From Ailanthus altissimus (Eukaryota > Streptophyta > Magnoliopsida > Sapindales > Simaroubaceae), in NCBI GenBank assembly GCA_946807835.1, contig OX327693.1, forward strand, positions 12,479,501 to 12,543,500: DNA of 64,000 nt, given 5' to 3'. The position numbers and the translations under genes were made by a program. The notes beneath the pieces are model-generated. The model saw only the letters and a list, made by a program, of their open reading frames with translations. It was not told the DNA's origin and searched no databases. Shown in pieces: positions 10,974 to 23,420 of the stretch. How positions within the stretch are numbered: position 1 is the stretch's first letter; every line of letters begins with the position of its first letter.

Positions 10974-13457
10974 TGTTGGAATTTTGGCAATTCAAAATCA
11001 AGGTTGAGTTTTATTTTTGAGTTGTGACCAAAGAGGAGTTAAAAATGAGGTCGCGTATGCATTAGACATACAAGAAAGTGATGAAAACAGAGAGTCAAAA
11101 GCGAGATGTTAACGCACTGTGATAGGGTCGCACCAGCACTGCAACGAGATCTTTGTCTCGTCGCAGCAACAACTTACGGGAAAAGTATTGCTTTGGCTCA
11201 AATTACATGTTTGGGTCAATTTTAGACTCTTTTTTCACGTGGACTCCTATTCTAACAAAAATTAGGATTTTAGGAATGGTTAAATCTTATATAATCCTTT
11301 TTTTTAATTCATTAAGATAGACAATACATTAACAAGAGAGAGAATAAAGGGCTAGGGGCAACCCTAAGGCACTGAGTGTGCAAGGATAATGTTATGTGAG
11401 TGCTTAAGTGCTGAGTGTGCAAGATAGCACTGGGTAGATCTTTTAAAAGCTTGTTTATTGATGTACTTCTTGAGAATCTCTTATAATAGGTCTTTGTAAC
11501 CTAAAGTTTTATGTGAACTGAATAAAATAAGTGAGGATCTGTGATCCACCTTGGACATATGTGATTATTGTCAAACCATGTATATTCTTGTGCCTTATGT
11601 TAGTAATTGATATCTCTATTATGTGGTTGATCTTTATTATTCTTATTTTACTTATGAGTGAAGTCTTCCACAAAGCACTTAGATGGTTTTAGGGTGCTAA
11701 ATACTAAGCCATTGAGGTATTAGGGCACAAAAACATCCCAGTTTGTGGAATCAAGTCAAGATAGAGGTTAATGCCTGAATGGTGTCATAGGTAAGAGCCT
11801 AGGCTTGATTTCTCAATAAAGGATATTAAAGAAAATACTAATTCCTAAGTAAGATTAGTGTTAAGGCTAGTATTCTCTACAAGTGGTATCAAAACTATGG
11901 TTAAGGTCCATAAGCTAGATTAAAGAGCATAGGTTAGAGTATTAGGATGCAGAGCATAAGTTGTTCAACCATGGTGACTTACAAGTACAAAGATAAAAGA
12001 AAAGGAAAAATAAAATCAAAGCTTAGTGTGTAACATCTTAAAGGAAGGACTGTAGACTATAAAGGAATGATTGAGAATAGAGATTGAAGAGCAATCAGAG
12101 AGAAAGGCAAAGAAATGTGGAGATACTGCAATGGTCTATAAGTTGGAGTTGAAGTTGCAGTAGCCTTAAAGGCTTCTTAAAGGAGGAATACGAAAGGTAT
12201 TTAAATAATTCATAAGTGAGAAGCACAATTGAGATTATATGCTTGATGAGAATGCCATGAGGGTTCATTATGACTTGTTGAAGGGATGTATACTAATAGA
12301 CAACATTGAAGATTATCTTGTTGGTGTAGTAAGGGTTGAAAGAGAATGCATGGTTAAAGAGGCTATTGGCAGAGATAAGATCTAGCCGCGGAGTACTATG
12401 ATAGTGTTTAGGTGACACTAGAGATTATAATACGAAGGCTGCCTAAGGAAAGATACATTTAGAACTTTTGGAGACCGAAGTTATGAACCTTAGAGGAGTA
12501 AAGTCTAGGCATAAGACATAACTAAGTCAGCGAGTAGAATAAATAAACATTGGTTAAGAAGATGATAGATCCTTGGAAAGCTTCTTTAAGAGATTTTGAA
12601 TCAAAGAATATATTATTAGGATTTTGGTAATTCAAAATCAATGTTGAATTTAATTTTAAGTTGAAGCCCAATGAGGAGTCAAACTTGAGGTCGAGAATGC
12701 GTTGGACGTATAAAAAAGGATGAAAACGGAGAGCCAAAAGCGAGACAAAACTCTTGCTGTTTGCGCTAGTTGTGTGTTTTGGTCAGTTTTGGACTCCCAT
12801 TTTATGTTGACTCCTATTCCAACAAGAAATAAGTTTATAAGGATGGTTTAGAGCTTATATAAACCTTTGTAATTTATTAAAATGGACAATGCATCAACAA
12901 TAGAGAGAATAAAGAGCTAAGAACAGATCTAGGGTGCTGAGTGCGCAAGGGAGGGTGCCATGGGAGTACTTGAGTGCTGAGTGCGAGATAGCACATGGTA
13001 GATCCTTTAGGAACTCGTCTATTGATGTATTCCTTAAGAATTTTTTATGTTAGATTTTTGTGACCTAGAGTTCTATGTGAACTAAATAAAACAAAATGAG
13101 AATCTATGATCCACCATAGACGTAGATAGTTATTACCGAATCACGTATATTCTTATACCTTGTGTGAGTGATTGTTATCTCTATTGTGTGGTTGATCTTT
13201 ATTATTATTATTGTTGATGATGTTTTACTTGTGAGCGAAGTCTTCTGTAAGTACTTGGTGGTTTTAAAATGCTAAATACCAAACTATAGAGGTATTATAC
13301 ACACAAAAAAACTCCAACTTATAGAATCAAGTTAAGGTAGAGATTAATATCTAAATAGTGTCATAAATAAGAGCCTAAGCTTGATTTCTCAAGATGAAGT
13401 ATCAGAACAAAAACTAATTCTTAAATGGAATTAGTGTTAAACTTGATATCCTCTACA
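10974..13457 (+). mobile_element. short non-autonomous LTR element (copia-type family B) inside the PPR pseudogene
   Basis: LTR1 is 10,974-11,881 (TGTTGG...CTACA) and LTR2 is 12,614-13,457 (TATTAGG...CTACA). They align from end to end, for example aattcaaaatca at the start and the ctaca end. Directly after LTR1 is a primer-binding site tggtatcaaaact (11,884-11,896). The internal region is only about 730 bases and has no coding capacity. Flanks are atatt (10,969-10,973) and acatt (13,458-13,462), a likely 5-bp target duplication with one change. A sister copy lies at 45,072-47,296. Confidence 0.85.
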
Positions 13458-13640
13458 ACATTTAACCTCAATATTACAGTAAAATCAGAAATGGAACTCT
13501 GGAAATAGGAATTCTCGTAAGCCCAAGAACAAAGCATAGAATACATGTAAGTTCTTGGGATTGAAATAATTGAAGATTGAAGGGAGTAATCTAAACAATT
13601 TCGAAGTTGTTTTTTGTTTGTTTACCGGCGTATGTTTTGT
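13458..13640 (-). pseudogene. PPR protein pseudogene, 5' part
   Basis: Minus-strand frames give FNPKNLHVFYALFLGL and, after a frame change, NSYFQSSISDFTVILRLNV. These are the two blocks that precede PFVLKS in plant PPR proteins, and PFVLKS lies on the other side of the LTR element at about 10,930. The two halves are therefore one pseudogene split by an insertion. I cannot see a start codon or the extreme N-terminus beyond 13,640. Confidence 0.65.
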
Positions 13641-14744
13641 TCCCGCCAATTGCACATTAACTCTTAGATGACCGTTATACCGAATTTACCAAAATATTCT
13701 TAAAATTACACAGTTATCCAAAAGAAAGACACTTGTATCGTTAATAAATATCACACTTATAAAGAATAAGACCAAAAGACGGTTAATAAATCAACTCACT
13801 TCGTAGTTGATTTCTTCTTTCAATAGCTTAAACCATTGTAAGGCTTCTATAAAAAAAAAGTAAGAGTTTAAAACTTCTCAGAGTATTTCCTCAGTGAACT
13901 CGCTTCGCTTCTTTTACTCTCTTGTAATATTTATACGAGTTTCGTTCTTCTTCTTGTATCTAATGTCTTGTAAACACATTGTAGATAAAAAATAAAAAGA
14001 GATGTGAAGATTTTAAATAATTGAATGTTGTAATTGAGTTGTCATTTTACACATTTATCTATATCTCTGTCATTGTTGATATAATTACTATGATTCAGTT
14101 AAAAGATAACTAAAAGTGTAAGTTTAAGATGGTAAAGGAATCTAACAATCAATTAGTAGGAATTAGAAACTCTTTTTAATAGCTTGTAGGAATTAAAGAC
14201 TTGTAGCTAAAATAGCAAATTTGAAAACGAAAAAGTAGTTATTGAGAGAATATATATTTTCTTAAGACGGTGTACCTTTTTTTTATAAGGCAAAATTTTG
14301 AAAATGACCATTTATTAATATTTTTTAGCCCCTCAATGTATTTTTAACCTTTTATAGTTAAATAACACAAATTCGGATAATTTTACCCCAAATCACATTT
14401 TTCCTCCACCTTTGAGTTAGAATCGGCCATGTTACTCCCAAAATACTCTGAAAATGTTAAGTAAATGAAGAAATAAATCAGTTGTTAAGACACTCACATT
14501 TTAAAAATTGGTAACTAAAAGGTTCAATTGTGAAATTGAAAAACTAAAAATGAACGAAAATTTATGATTATTGAATTTATTAATAATTAGTGAAAATAGT
14601 TAGATTACGAGTTAAATAAGTAAAAAATGGCCAAAAATAGGTTGTTAGCCACACGGAGCATAGGTAGCTCTACTTTGTGGTGCCACCTATCACTACCAAG
14701 TGCAATGTGGCACATTCAAATTTTTTAATTTAAATTATTTTTAA
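13641..14744. other. no gene seen
   Basis: AT-rich sequence without coding signal. The stretch 13,880-13,990 has a TATA-like run and CT-rich tract that could be an old promoter or leader, but no ORF follows. Confidence 0.5.
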
Positions 14745-15998
14745 AAAAATGACATTTTTATCCTTGAAATATGGCTTAATACTTAATTTTATCCCTAAAG
14801 TTTTAAATTATTAAATTTTGTCCCTCGCTATTAGACTAGTTACCGTTAGATCTTACTATTGAAAAGTAAAATCATAACTCAATAAGAAAATATTCATACA
14901 CTCTGACATATGTCAAATAATCATAAATTATTAAATAAATAAATAAACTCTACGGATAAGCTACCACATTGGCAACAGAAATTCGACAGTGGCCTACCAC
15001 CATCAGCCATCGAACTCTGATGGTAAATATGATCAAACTTTATATTATTAGACTCCATTCTTTGTGATCTATACAATGGTGAAATTATTTTTGACATAAA
15101 AATACAAGAAGATGGCCAAACACTCAATGAGAGCCATGGAAAAGGAAGTTATCGATGGTGCACGCTAAACAAAGCGACAGTGTCGTGCATCGAGCCTTAT
15201 TTAATAGCGACTGCTATTTTATGGTGGAAGATGATGGCCACCAATGATGCACATCAAACGGGGCGATGGTCAAATACGTAATGGGAGCCATAATATGCGG
15301 CAACCACTGACGGTGCACGTCAAACATAGCAGCAGTGACATGTACCCGCCGGTGGCCACCGCCCTCCACCACAGAATGGCAGTGCACATCAAATGGGGTG
15401 GTAGTGCACATCCCTTTTGACATGCACCGTTGTTCCATGGTGGAGGTCGGTGGCCATCGGTGGTGCACGTCACTGCCGTTCTATTTGACATACACCGTCG
15501 GTGCCCGCCGCCTCCCATTGCTCTCATTACGTATTTAGCTGTCTTCTGATCTTATTTATTGAAAATGACCCCATCATTGTGTATATCACAAAAAATAGAG
15601 TACGATGATATAAATTTTGATCATTTTTATTGTCGAAGTTCGATAACCGATAATAGCGGGCCACTGTCGAATGTCTACTGCCAATGAAAGGTTTTTTAAA
15701 ATAACTTATTTTTTAAAAAAATTTAAAAACTTAAAAATACATATTAAAATTGAATCTATCCAAATATGTCATGTGTCCTGTTTTTCAACAGCTAATCATT
15801 TATTGAGACGTGAAAACAATATTAACACTTTGAATTTTAGTATAGATAAAAGTGCCATTATACCAAAAAAGAATTATTTCGTTAAATCTAATGATTATCG
15901 ACTAACAGAGAGGGACAAATTTAGGTAATTTGAAACTTTATGAATAAAATTGGATATTAAGCCATATTTCAAGGACAAAAATGTCCTTTTTTCTTATT
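14745..15998. mobile_element. foldback / long-TIR DNA transposon, non-autonomous
   Basis: The two halves are inverted copies of each other along nearly their whole length. Outer arms share ccttgaaatatggcttaat (left about 14,762; right, inverted, about 15,960). Middle arms share attcgacagtggcc (14,980 and inverted at 15,660). Inner arms share aaatacgtaatg (15,274 and inverted at 15,524). The flanks share ttaaattattttta (about 14,732 and 16,011), a possible target duplication, though AT-rich. The long inverted arms and lack of genes suggest a Mutator-type or foldback element; the class is inferred. Confidence 0.75.
15200..15540. repeat. degenerate GC-rich minisatellite in the loop of the foldback element
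   Basis: Repeated variants of ggtggccacc and gtgcacgtcaaa occur on both strands across this stretch, which is far richer in GC than its surroundings. The overlapping ORFs of 67-85 codons here are by-products of the repeat and show no protein family. Confidence 0.7.
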
Positions 15999-16760
15999 TT
16001 ATTTTGATATTAAATTATTTTTAGGTATTAATTAAATTGATGATTAATGAATTAATATTTTTATAATTAATATAAATTATATTTATTTGTTATCTAATCA
16101 ATTATTTTATTATTTAATTGTAATAAAAAAATAATACATTTAATTGTTTAATAGGTTCTTTTATTAATTTTAGTTGTAGTTATTTATTTAATTGGTTTAA
16201 CTTACTAAATAATAAATATTCATTAAGATATTTAAATATTAAATGATAATTAATATATTTAATTATTTAATACTTTTTTTAAATATTTTGTTATTAATGT
16301 TAGTTGTTGTTATTTAATTGGATTAATTTATTAATAATAAATAGTTATTCATAAATTTAATTTAATTAATTATTATTGTTTAATTCTTTTTTAATATTTA
16401 ATTATATAATTAATAAATTAATAATTGATATTTATTTGTTATCTAATAAATTTATTTTTTTGTTTTATTTTAATTCTTTTATTTAATGCTCTATTTAATT
16501 TTTTATTACTTTTATTATTTATTATAATTAGTTTAATTTATTTAATTATCTGCTCATGCACTAATACATTTATTTTTTTTGAAAGCAAAATATGTCGAAA
16601 ATCATTTATAATTTTGAACAAAAAATTCTACCGAGCGTCAGTAACTACTTATTCAAAGTTATGGGCCATAGACATCATTAGATGCCCAACAAGCGGATTT
16701 ATAAAGGACCACATATTGAGATCATTTTCTAGTTGTGTGCGATATCTCATTTTTAGGTAT
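15999..16760. other. very AT-rich, low-complexity DNA
   Basis: Nearly all A and T with repeated ttaatta and ttatttgttatctaat motifs (16,085 and 16,430). The 115-codon ORF at 16,425 starts as a low-complexity F/L/I run and has no family features at its start. Confidence 0.7.
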
Positions 16761-16769
16761 ATTAGTGTC

Positions 16770-17230
16770 TGAGGTATTGTTAAGACAAGTGCAAACCAAA
16801 ATTTATTTGAAGAATTATAGTTTTTGATATGCAACAAACGCATTAGATTCTCTCATTTGAATCTTTATTTGATTATAAGGTTAAAAATGAGAGATTATTC
16901 CTCAGTCAAAAAGTTAAACAAAAAACTTTAAAATAGTCTGTGGGCTAAATATTTTAGAAATAGGACGAGATAACCTATAAGAACTTAGATTTGTAGTTCA
17001 GTATGGTATATTTGAGTAAAAAGGATTATACATTTGCAATAAAATTGTGTATATTTTTATTTTTTCCGTCGTGTATTGGTGCCGCAGGACGATCGTAGAA
17101 AGATCAAGTATTTTATGCTTAGGCTTGTAGATAACTTCGATGAATTCAATCAGTATCCTTAAGGCATAATTGCTTGGTTTGTACTCTACGACACCTTAAG
17201 CACAGTGACAACAAAAAGTTAAAAAAGAAA
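16770..17230 (+). pseudogene. DUF1985-like domain remnant
   Basis: Reads as EELQFLICNKRIRFSH at about 16,810-16,860, then, after an intron-like gap ending gccgcag at about 17,085, DDRRKIKYFMLRLVDNFDEF followed by NQYP-stop-G. The pattern 'L-V-D-D-x-x-E-F-x-x-Y/F-P-W-G' is characteristic of plant DUF1985 proteins found with Ulp1 peptidases; the Trp codon is now a stop. Confidence 0.6.
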
Positions 17231-18315
17231 AGAGAAGAAAGTAGTCAGAATATAGAAGCATATAACATGTATGATTTTGCTTATGCATTCCTAGTGAGTA
17301 ATTTTATTGATTTATTATTATATTAAAATGTATAAAAAATATTCAAACTACCGTTTGTTAATGTGAAATTATTCTTTTTTATTATCTCATGTTTGAATCT
17401 ATAAAGCGATTTCGATTTATGGATTAGTGTTTGCATGTCTTGATGGTAACCATTTTTCATGCCTCCTAAATTGGTATAATATGGGTACTCCATTATTTAA
17501 AGACATTGAATGGGTTCTCTTAACAAAGAATGAAGATTTAGTATGTTTTTATACCATATAACCACTTTTATATATATATATATATATATAGAATTTTCTG
17601 TTAATAGTTAACAATTTTGTATAAGAAGTAGTGGGACATAGGAAGTTAGTAACGATATAACATTAAAAGACCAAGAAGTATCACATGGTAGAAAAGTTAC
17701 GACTCCCATTAGGAATATTTGGAAGGGATCTCAAATTGGACCATATTGTAAAGTCGAATGTCTAATTCACCGATCCTAAGGATGATAGGGATGTTCAGTG
17801 TGGCTACCCCTCTGAAGCCCCACCAATGTCTAAAACAACAATACAACTTTAATACTTTTTTCATTTATACACTATTTAATTTTAATGGGTATTACATTGT
17901 AAAGATTGATTACAATTACTTTTATATAGTTTGAACTAAACACATTATTGTAGTATATATTCTTGAGAAGAAAATTGATGATCTACAAAACTAGATGGTA
18001 GTTATGAAAGTAGAGCTCATGAGCAAGATAAAGAATGACAAAATAGAGCTCTTATATCAGATGAGACTTATGATACAGTATCTTTAGTTATACAATATGT
18101 TTGAGGATGCAGATCAAACAACGGTACATTTTGGTGTTGTTTAATGTTTTTGTACATTCATTACAACACAATATTTATTAATTGGTGTTATTTTGTTTCT
18201 GTTTGTTGTAAAGGGCATAAACTATGATGTTCAAACTCCAGCAACTAAGTCTCGGCATCGGGGATAGCTATACAAGCAACTAAGCATGCAGTCAGATATG
18301 CAGCCAGACATCTAG

Positions 18316-18445
18316 GTGGGTATGTAGTATAATCAAAGCCTTGCAAATGTTCAATTTATACCTAATGATGTTGCACAAAGGCAGGCATATAGTATGATCA
18401 AAGCCCTACAAGTGTTCAATTTATACTCGATGATGTTGCACAAGG
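18316..18445. repeat. 65-bp tandem duplication
   Basis: Two adjacent units share agtat-atcaaagcc, ttcaatttata and gatgttgcacaa at an exact 65-base spacing. It lies between the DUF1985-like and Ulp1 remnants. Confidence 0.85.
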
Positions 18446-18999
18446 GATGAGCATGTTTGGGGCCCAATATAAAGATGTGTAGGTGAAACACACCCCTTAC
18501 ACCAATCTCATTCGAAAGAAGGTTATAAGAAAAATAAAGGTAAATTTACAAGTGTAGGATCTGTGCAATCAATAATTCTCAAGTTAACCTAGATCCACTA
18601 CGGTCGATAGACTTAGCCGTGTGTACAGTGCTTCAAGCTTGGATTCGGGATGGTCAAAGGCATGTTGGCTTACCTGGCATCAATGCTAATTAAAAATAGT
18701 TTAATAAGCTTCTAACTGACTAGCTTGATAATTTTGTAAGGACATTCTTGCATTTTTTTTCTTTTTTTTTTAAATATCAGTTAGTAGTATTAATACTTAT
18801 ACACATTATGTGGGGTTTTACAGCATATTAATAAGTATTTAAAGTTAGTCCATCAATGCCAATGAAACTATATGCAGGCATAATTACAAGAGTACACAGT
18901 TGTAAATGCATATTTTTTGTAAGTTTTTTCGTCTGATAGTTGTTCACATTATGTTATAAATTTATTAGTATAATTATTTCAATTTAATGTTATATATTT

Positions 19000-19570
19000 A
19001 ATTTTAGGAGTCCATTAGATATGTGCACTAAAAGAATGCCCATGCTCTAGATGGCATTACATGGGAGTCATCCTTATTGTCCTATAGACTAGGATATAAA
19101 GAGGATTTACATGCTGGTAAATTGTGGACTGAGGTAGATAAGAAAATAAATATAAAATAATAATTTTTTTTGCTTATTATAAATTAGTTCATAATAAAAC
19201 TATGATTGTTTGTACAGGTATATATTCTAGTGAACTGCAAAATAGAGCATTGGTTTGCAACAAATGTCTATTTTCTTTAGAAGAGGATTATTACCTACCA
19301 TTCCAGCGTTAATGCATATGTTAATGAAGTCATAAAAGTTGTTATTGCTCCTTTGTGTATATTGTCATTCTAGCCCATACATTTAAGAGAAGGTATGCCT
19401 CAGTAAAGGGAACAAGTGAGGATTGTGGCATTTTTACTTATAGGTTTATTGAGTACTTAATGATAGGTCAACTATTCAATTTTGGCATTAAGACCGGTAC
19501 TTTTTTAGAGAGAAAATAGCCATAGATTTATTGACCTATGCCTTGAATTAAATGAGAATTACTTTATATA
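19000..19570 (+). pseudogene. Ulp1/C48 cysteine peptidase remnant
   Basis: Exon-like blocks, with an AT-rich intron-like gap at about 19,140-19,215, read as VYILVNCKIEHWFATNVYF (the His-Trp active-site segment of C48 peptidases) and further on KGTSEDCGIFTYRFIEYLM, which holds the DCG catalytic-cysteine motif. It ends IAIDLLTYALELN after a frame change. This is the C-terminal half of an Ulp1-type SUMO-protease fold; stops at several positions show it is inactive. Confidence 0.78.
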
Positions 19571-19949
19571 GATGTATAATTGTGTTATATATGTATAGTT
19601 GTTATATATTGTGTATTGTCCTTATGTTTAGTGGATATCTACAAAGATGATGTATGTATGTGTACAATGTTATTTTTTAAATTGCAAATTTTAGAATATC
19701 CATAAAATAGGAAAAATTCTATTGGAATGTCTATAAAATAGTAAAAATTCTATCAAAATTTAAATATATGGTAGTTAACTTTTATTTAGCTGATAGTAAA
19801 ATAAATCAGACAATAAATATAAAAGTAAACCAAATTAATTTAACTTTTACAAATATTTATACAACTTCATAATAACAATGTCAGTCAAAGGTAACAATCA
19901 AACATCAATTGCTATATAAAGCAATAGGGTTCCGACATATCTATTGATT

Positions 19950-21240
19950 ATGTCTATGTTGTTTACAACAATTACAAACATTCTTCAACAATTCTTCCCC
20001 TTGAGATGGAATCTGCTTTGTCCTATACCTCTCTGCTTGTTGACCTGCTATAGGAGGCTGGATGTAAACATTTCTTAATTTGTGTGGAACTATCCAATCT
20101 AACAAATGGCCGACTGGAAGAACTAACTCACTATAAGCATGAACTAAGTATTCGAATATGTAATATGTTGAACAAAGACTCTCGTACTATAATCTCGTAT
20201 GTCTTAATACAACAATAGCACAAGGACAAGTTAGTTGCAAGAAGTCAAACTTTCGACAACTGTATATCTTCACGGTGATGTCCATTATTCCATTTCTACT
20301 CCCGTCCTTTATTAGAAATCATGAATTATCCACTGAGTGAATTTTCCTTTAACTAACTTTGTTATTATGTTTCATCACTTTGTGATTTGCCCAATTCATC
20401 AGAAAGGATGTCATATCCTTTTCTCGCTCCTATCTATGATAAAACCACTGCTATGTTATCTCTAGTATCCACTCAACCAATGTGGTTACAAGATGAGATC
20501 TTGCATCTTTTTCAACTACATTAATGCTCTCTGCGATATTAGTAGTCGTGATGTAGTATCTTTTAACTGCACCCACTGATCGAGCCTATTTTCCCATACC
20601 AGCATCCTCCTATAAATACTTAGAAGTATTAGTTCTCACTTCTCACATTTTGCTCATTTTGAGTTAAAAGTTATAAATACGATATGCCTTTACTACAACA
20701 AATAAGCAGCTAAGAACCTACCCTTCTTTTTTTTTTCTTTTTTTGTTGATAACATGTATTTATCATTAAATTCTAGATTAAGTGATAGATGCAAAACTCA
20801 TAATAGGTATTAGGAAACATACCCTGAATGACCTTTTTAATATCAGCTTGTCAATTGGATATAAAGACTAGATCCTGAAAGTCACTAATTATTCCCTATA
20901 GTTTTACCATAAACTATGTTGAAGAAGCATCTTCTTGAGAGTCAGCTCTCTCCTATGATAATAGAAAAATATTATTGTTTTCATCTTTATATACAACTAC
21001 AAATACTGTGCCAAGATAGGCACCTTTTAAAAATATTCCATTAACTGCAGTCATGGGTCAGAAGGATAACTGAAAACCTCTGATGCACGATTTCAACGCC
21101 ATAAAGAAATACTTAAAGTGATTGTCGTCATCAATTTTCATGTGAATAATTGTACTCGGTACTTGAGTTCTGTTGTTCTACCACATAACATTATGCAGGA
21201 AGCAATCATTCAATTTTTAAGAAGAATAATTGATTATGTT
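19950..21240 (-). pseudogene. MULE (MURA) transposase remnant
   Basis: From high to low coordinate on the minus strand: HFKYFFMALKSCIRGFQLSF, a TAVNGIFLKGAYLGT block (the first DDE-region segment of MURA), AQEDASST-type WFMVKL, an ITTTNIAESIN block near 20,550, a degenerate SWIM zinc finger near 20,230, and the C-terminal DWIVPHKLRNVYIQPPI block near 20,080. An AT-rich gap at 20,650-20,820 is probably an intron. Frameshifts and stops abound. Confidence 0.82.
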
Positions 21241-21576
21241 TATCTTAATTACATCATATATAATAGCAAGAAAAAAAAGTGAAACTAACAAAAATTAAAC
21301 AGTGCATCATCCAAGCACATAGCCCCGCTTACTTTATGTCGGTTGCGCCTAGTTTTCGCATCAATTTCATATTTACTTATTTTGCATTATTTTGACATTA
21401 TTTTATACTATTTACACTCGTTTTAAACTAATATATTCATTTTAAACAGATATATCACAAAAATATTTTATTTTCTAAGATCATTGCATAATATATCTTT
21501 GATTCAAGAAACTCACTAAATACTTGATGTTGATTTGCCAAGAATTGATCATCCACTTGATCAAATCTTTAAAGAG

Positions 21577-21617
<41 letters not shown>

Positions 21618-23301
21618 TGTTGGGAGCTTTGGATTTTTTTATTTTTGGGTGAATGTTTCTAATTTGGAGGAAATGTGGTTGAGGAGTAAAAGTATCTTAA
21701 ATTTTACCAGGATCAATTGGAGCCGTCCTTGAGGAGTTGAGAGGGCCATTCCGATTTGCATCTAGTAGGAGTTCGCTTATCTTTTGTCTATAAAAGATTA
21801 AAAAATTGATGTGTGGTTAAAAAAGAACAAAGCATTACAATATGGGCTATTTTTTAAAAAAAAATCCATTGTTTTAAAAGAAAATTATTGACCTAAGTAA
21901 ATTTTTTATGATAACATATAAATACTTATATTTATGGTATTTAAGTTACTTATATTCTTACAAAATTGTTTTGAAGGAATTATATGATTAAGAGAAAATC
22001 AATTAACATTGGACTTCATAGAGCTAAAACAAGTTTAAAAATGGTCAATGTTGTTTAAATTCTTAGTTGGTATTGTATGTGTGTAATTTTGTCTACATTT
22101 GAAAGCTATTTTTTAATTAGTAAAACAAAGATGATTTTTAACTGTTTTAAACTAAGAAAACATGTTTTACTTAAATGGAACAAATTATGTAAAATCATAA
22201 CTTGAAAATTAATTTAAAGTTGTGTCTTAAGGCAAATTGATCTGATAGTTTGATTAGAATGGTTTTAACGATTTGAAACTACTTCATCTATTTTAAATCG
22301 TCTTAAAACCAATTGATAATAGGATGGTTTTTTCCTACTGAACTCAGAACTGATTAACCGTTTTAGGTCAAAATAGACATGCAGTTTTAAACTGCAAATC
22401 TAGTTTTAGTGTTGTTTACTTTTCGCTTCCAAACTGGTCCAGATGTTTAAGTACGGGTTAAATTCTGGTTCGAGGCATAATATATCTTTTGAGACTAGTT
22501 CTAACGGAATTAACCATTTTATAAATTGGTCGTGTGGTTTGTTACCCAACGATCATATTTTTTGAAATAGGCAAACCAATTATCTGATTTGTAGAACTAG
22601 TAATCTGACTTGCAGAAACAGACATTTGATTTGAATAAAATATTGAATTTTTTCAAACGACTATTTTCTCAAATTTTCTACATAAAGAGGTCTTTTTTCA
22701 CTCATAAAAAGATTTACTGAGTTTCAAAAATACTTAAAGTTATTATCTTCATTTCGAAACAATTCAAAGCACTCAAATTGCTCAAAATTATACATACATC
22801 TTAGAATTCTATTTATATATCTACTCTTTAAAATATATATTTACTTATTATTGCTATCATATCATTGTTCTAAGAAAAATCTTGGTTACTCAACTTGTGA
22901 GTAATTTAAATTGATCATTCTACGGTTTGATTGACACTAAATTAAGTTGTATACTTGTCTTGATTTGAGGCCAAACTAGTGGTATTTTCATCACAATTGG
23001 TGTAGGGCATGGATATAAGATATATAGAGTACTGAACCATATAAAAAAATCGGTGTTTGTTTCTCTCGTAACTTATCTTTTTAATTGTTACAATTTCTTT
23101 GAGCTATTTATTTTACTTATATTTTGATTATTGCATAAATTATTTACATTGGTGTAATAATTTTCAAATATCCATTTCAACTTCACTGTTGGGTTGCTTA
23201 AACTTATATTTCATAAACAAAAATAGTGTCAATATTAAAAAAGAAGCAAATACAACAGTGGAATAGATGTTCACAAGAGAAACAAAATCAATCTAATTAA
23301 T
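21241..23301. other. no gene seen; unclassified sequence
   Basis: AT-rich, with no coding blocks. The stretch 22,200-22,600 has repeated variants of 'taaccgttttaa' and 'ggtcaaa' that resemble old hAT-type subterminal sequence, but I cannot support this further. Confidence 0.4.
21579..21615. repeat. (GT)n microsatellite, about 18 units
   Basis: Uninterrupted GT repeat. The ORF through it reads as alternating C and V and is not a gene. Confidence 0.98.
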
Positions 23302-23306
23302 TAGTA

Positions 23307-23420
23307 TATGTACATTGATACCTTCGATTTAAGCAATGAGTGTAAGTGTTGGTAAATAAAAACATATGTGTACATCGATACCTTCGATTTAAGCAATGAG
23401 TGTAAGTGTTGGTAGTAAAT
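23307..23420. repeat. 60-bp tandem duplication spanning an LTR junction
   Basis: The run ccttcgatttaagcaatgag, then tgtaagtgttggta, occurs twice at an exact 60-base spacing (23,307 and 23,367). Each copy includes the flank, the gtaag target site and the first bases of the LTR, so the duplication followed the LTR insertion. Confidence 0.9.

Larger units (their letters stand above)
16760..21240. mobile_element. decayed Mutator-like element with Ulp1 protease (KI-MULE type)
   Basis: A plus-strand gene remnant (DUF1985-like then Ulp1/C48 peptidase) converges on a minus-strand MURA transposase remnant. Ulp1-like genes carried by MULEs are known in plants (the Kaonashi group). I could not delimit terminal inverted repeats, so the outer limits are those of recognisable coding sequence. 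Confidence 0.7.

Noticed and set aside
15214..15538. Four overlapping ORFs of 67-85 codons on both strands
   Set aside because: They come from the GC-rich repeats in the foldback element; codons on both strands are open because the repeat lacks stops.
16425..16772. 115-codon plus-strand ORF
   Set aside because: The N-terminal half is a low-complexity F/I/L run from AT-rich DNA; no motif in it suggests a gene.
21535..21732. ORF through the GT microsatellite
   Set aside because: Its core is an alternating C-V run produced by the simple repeat.
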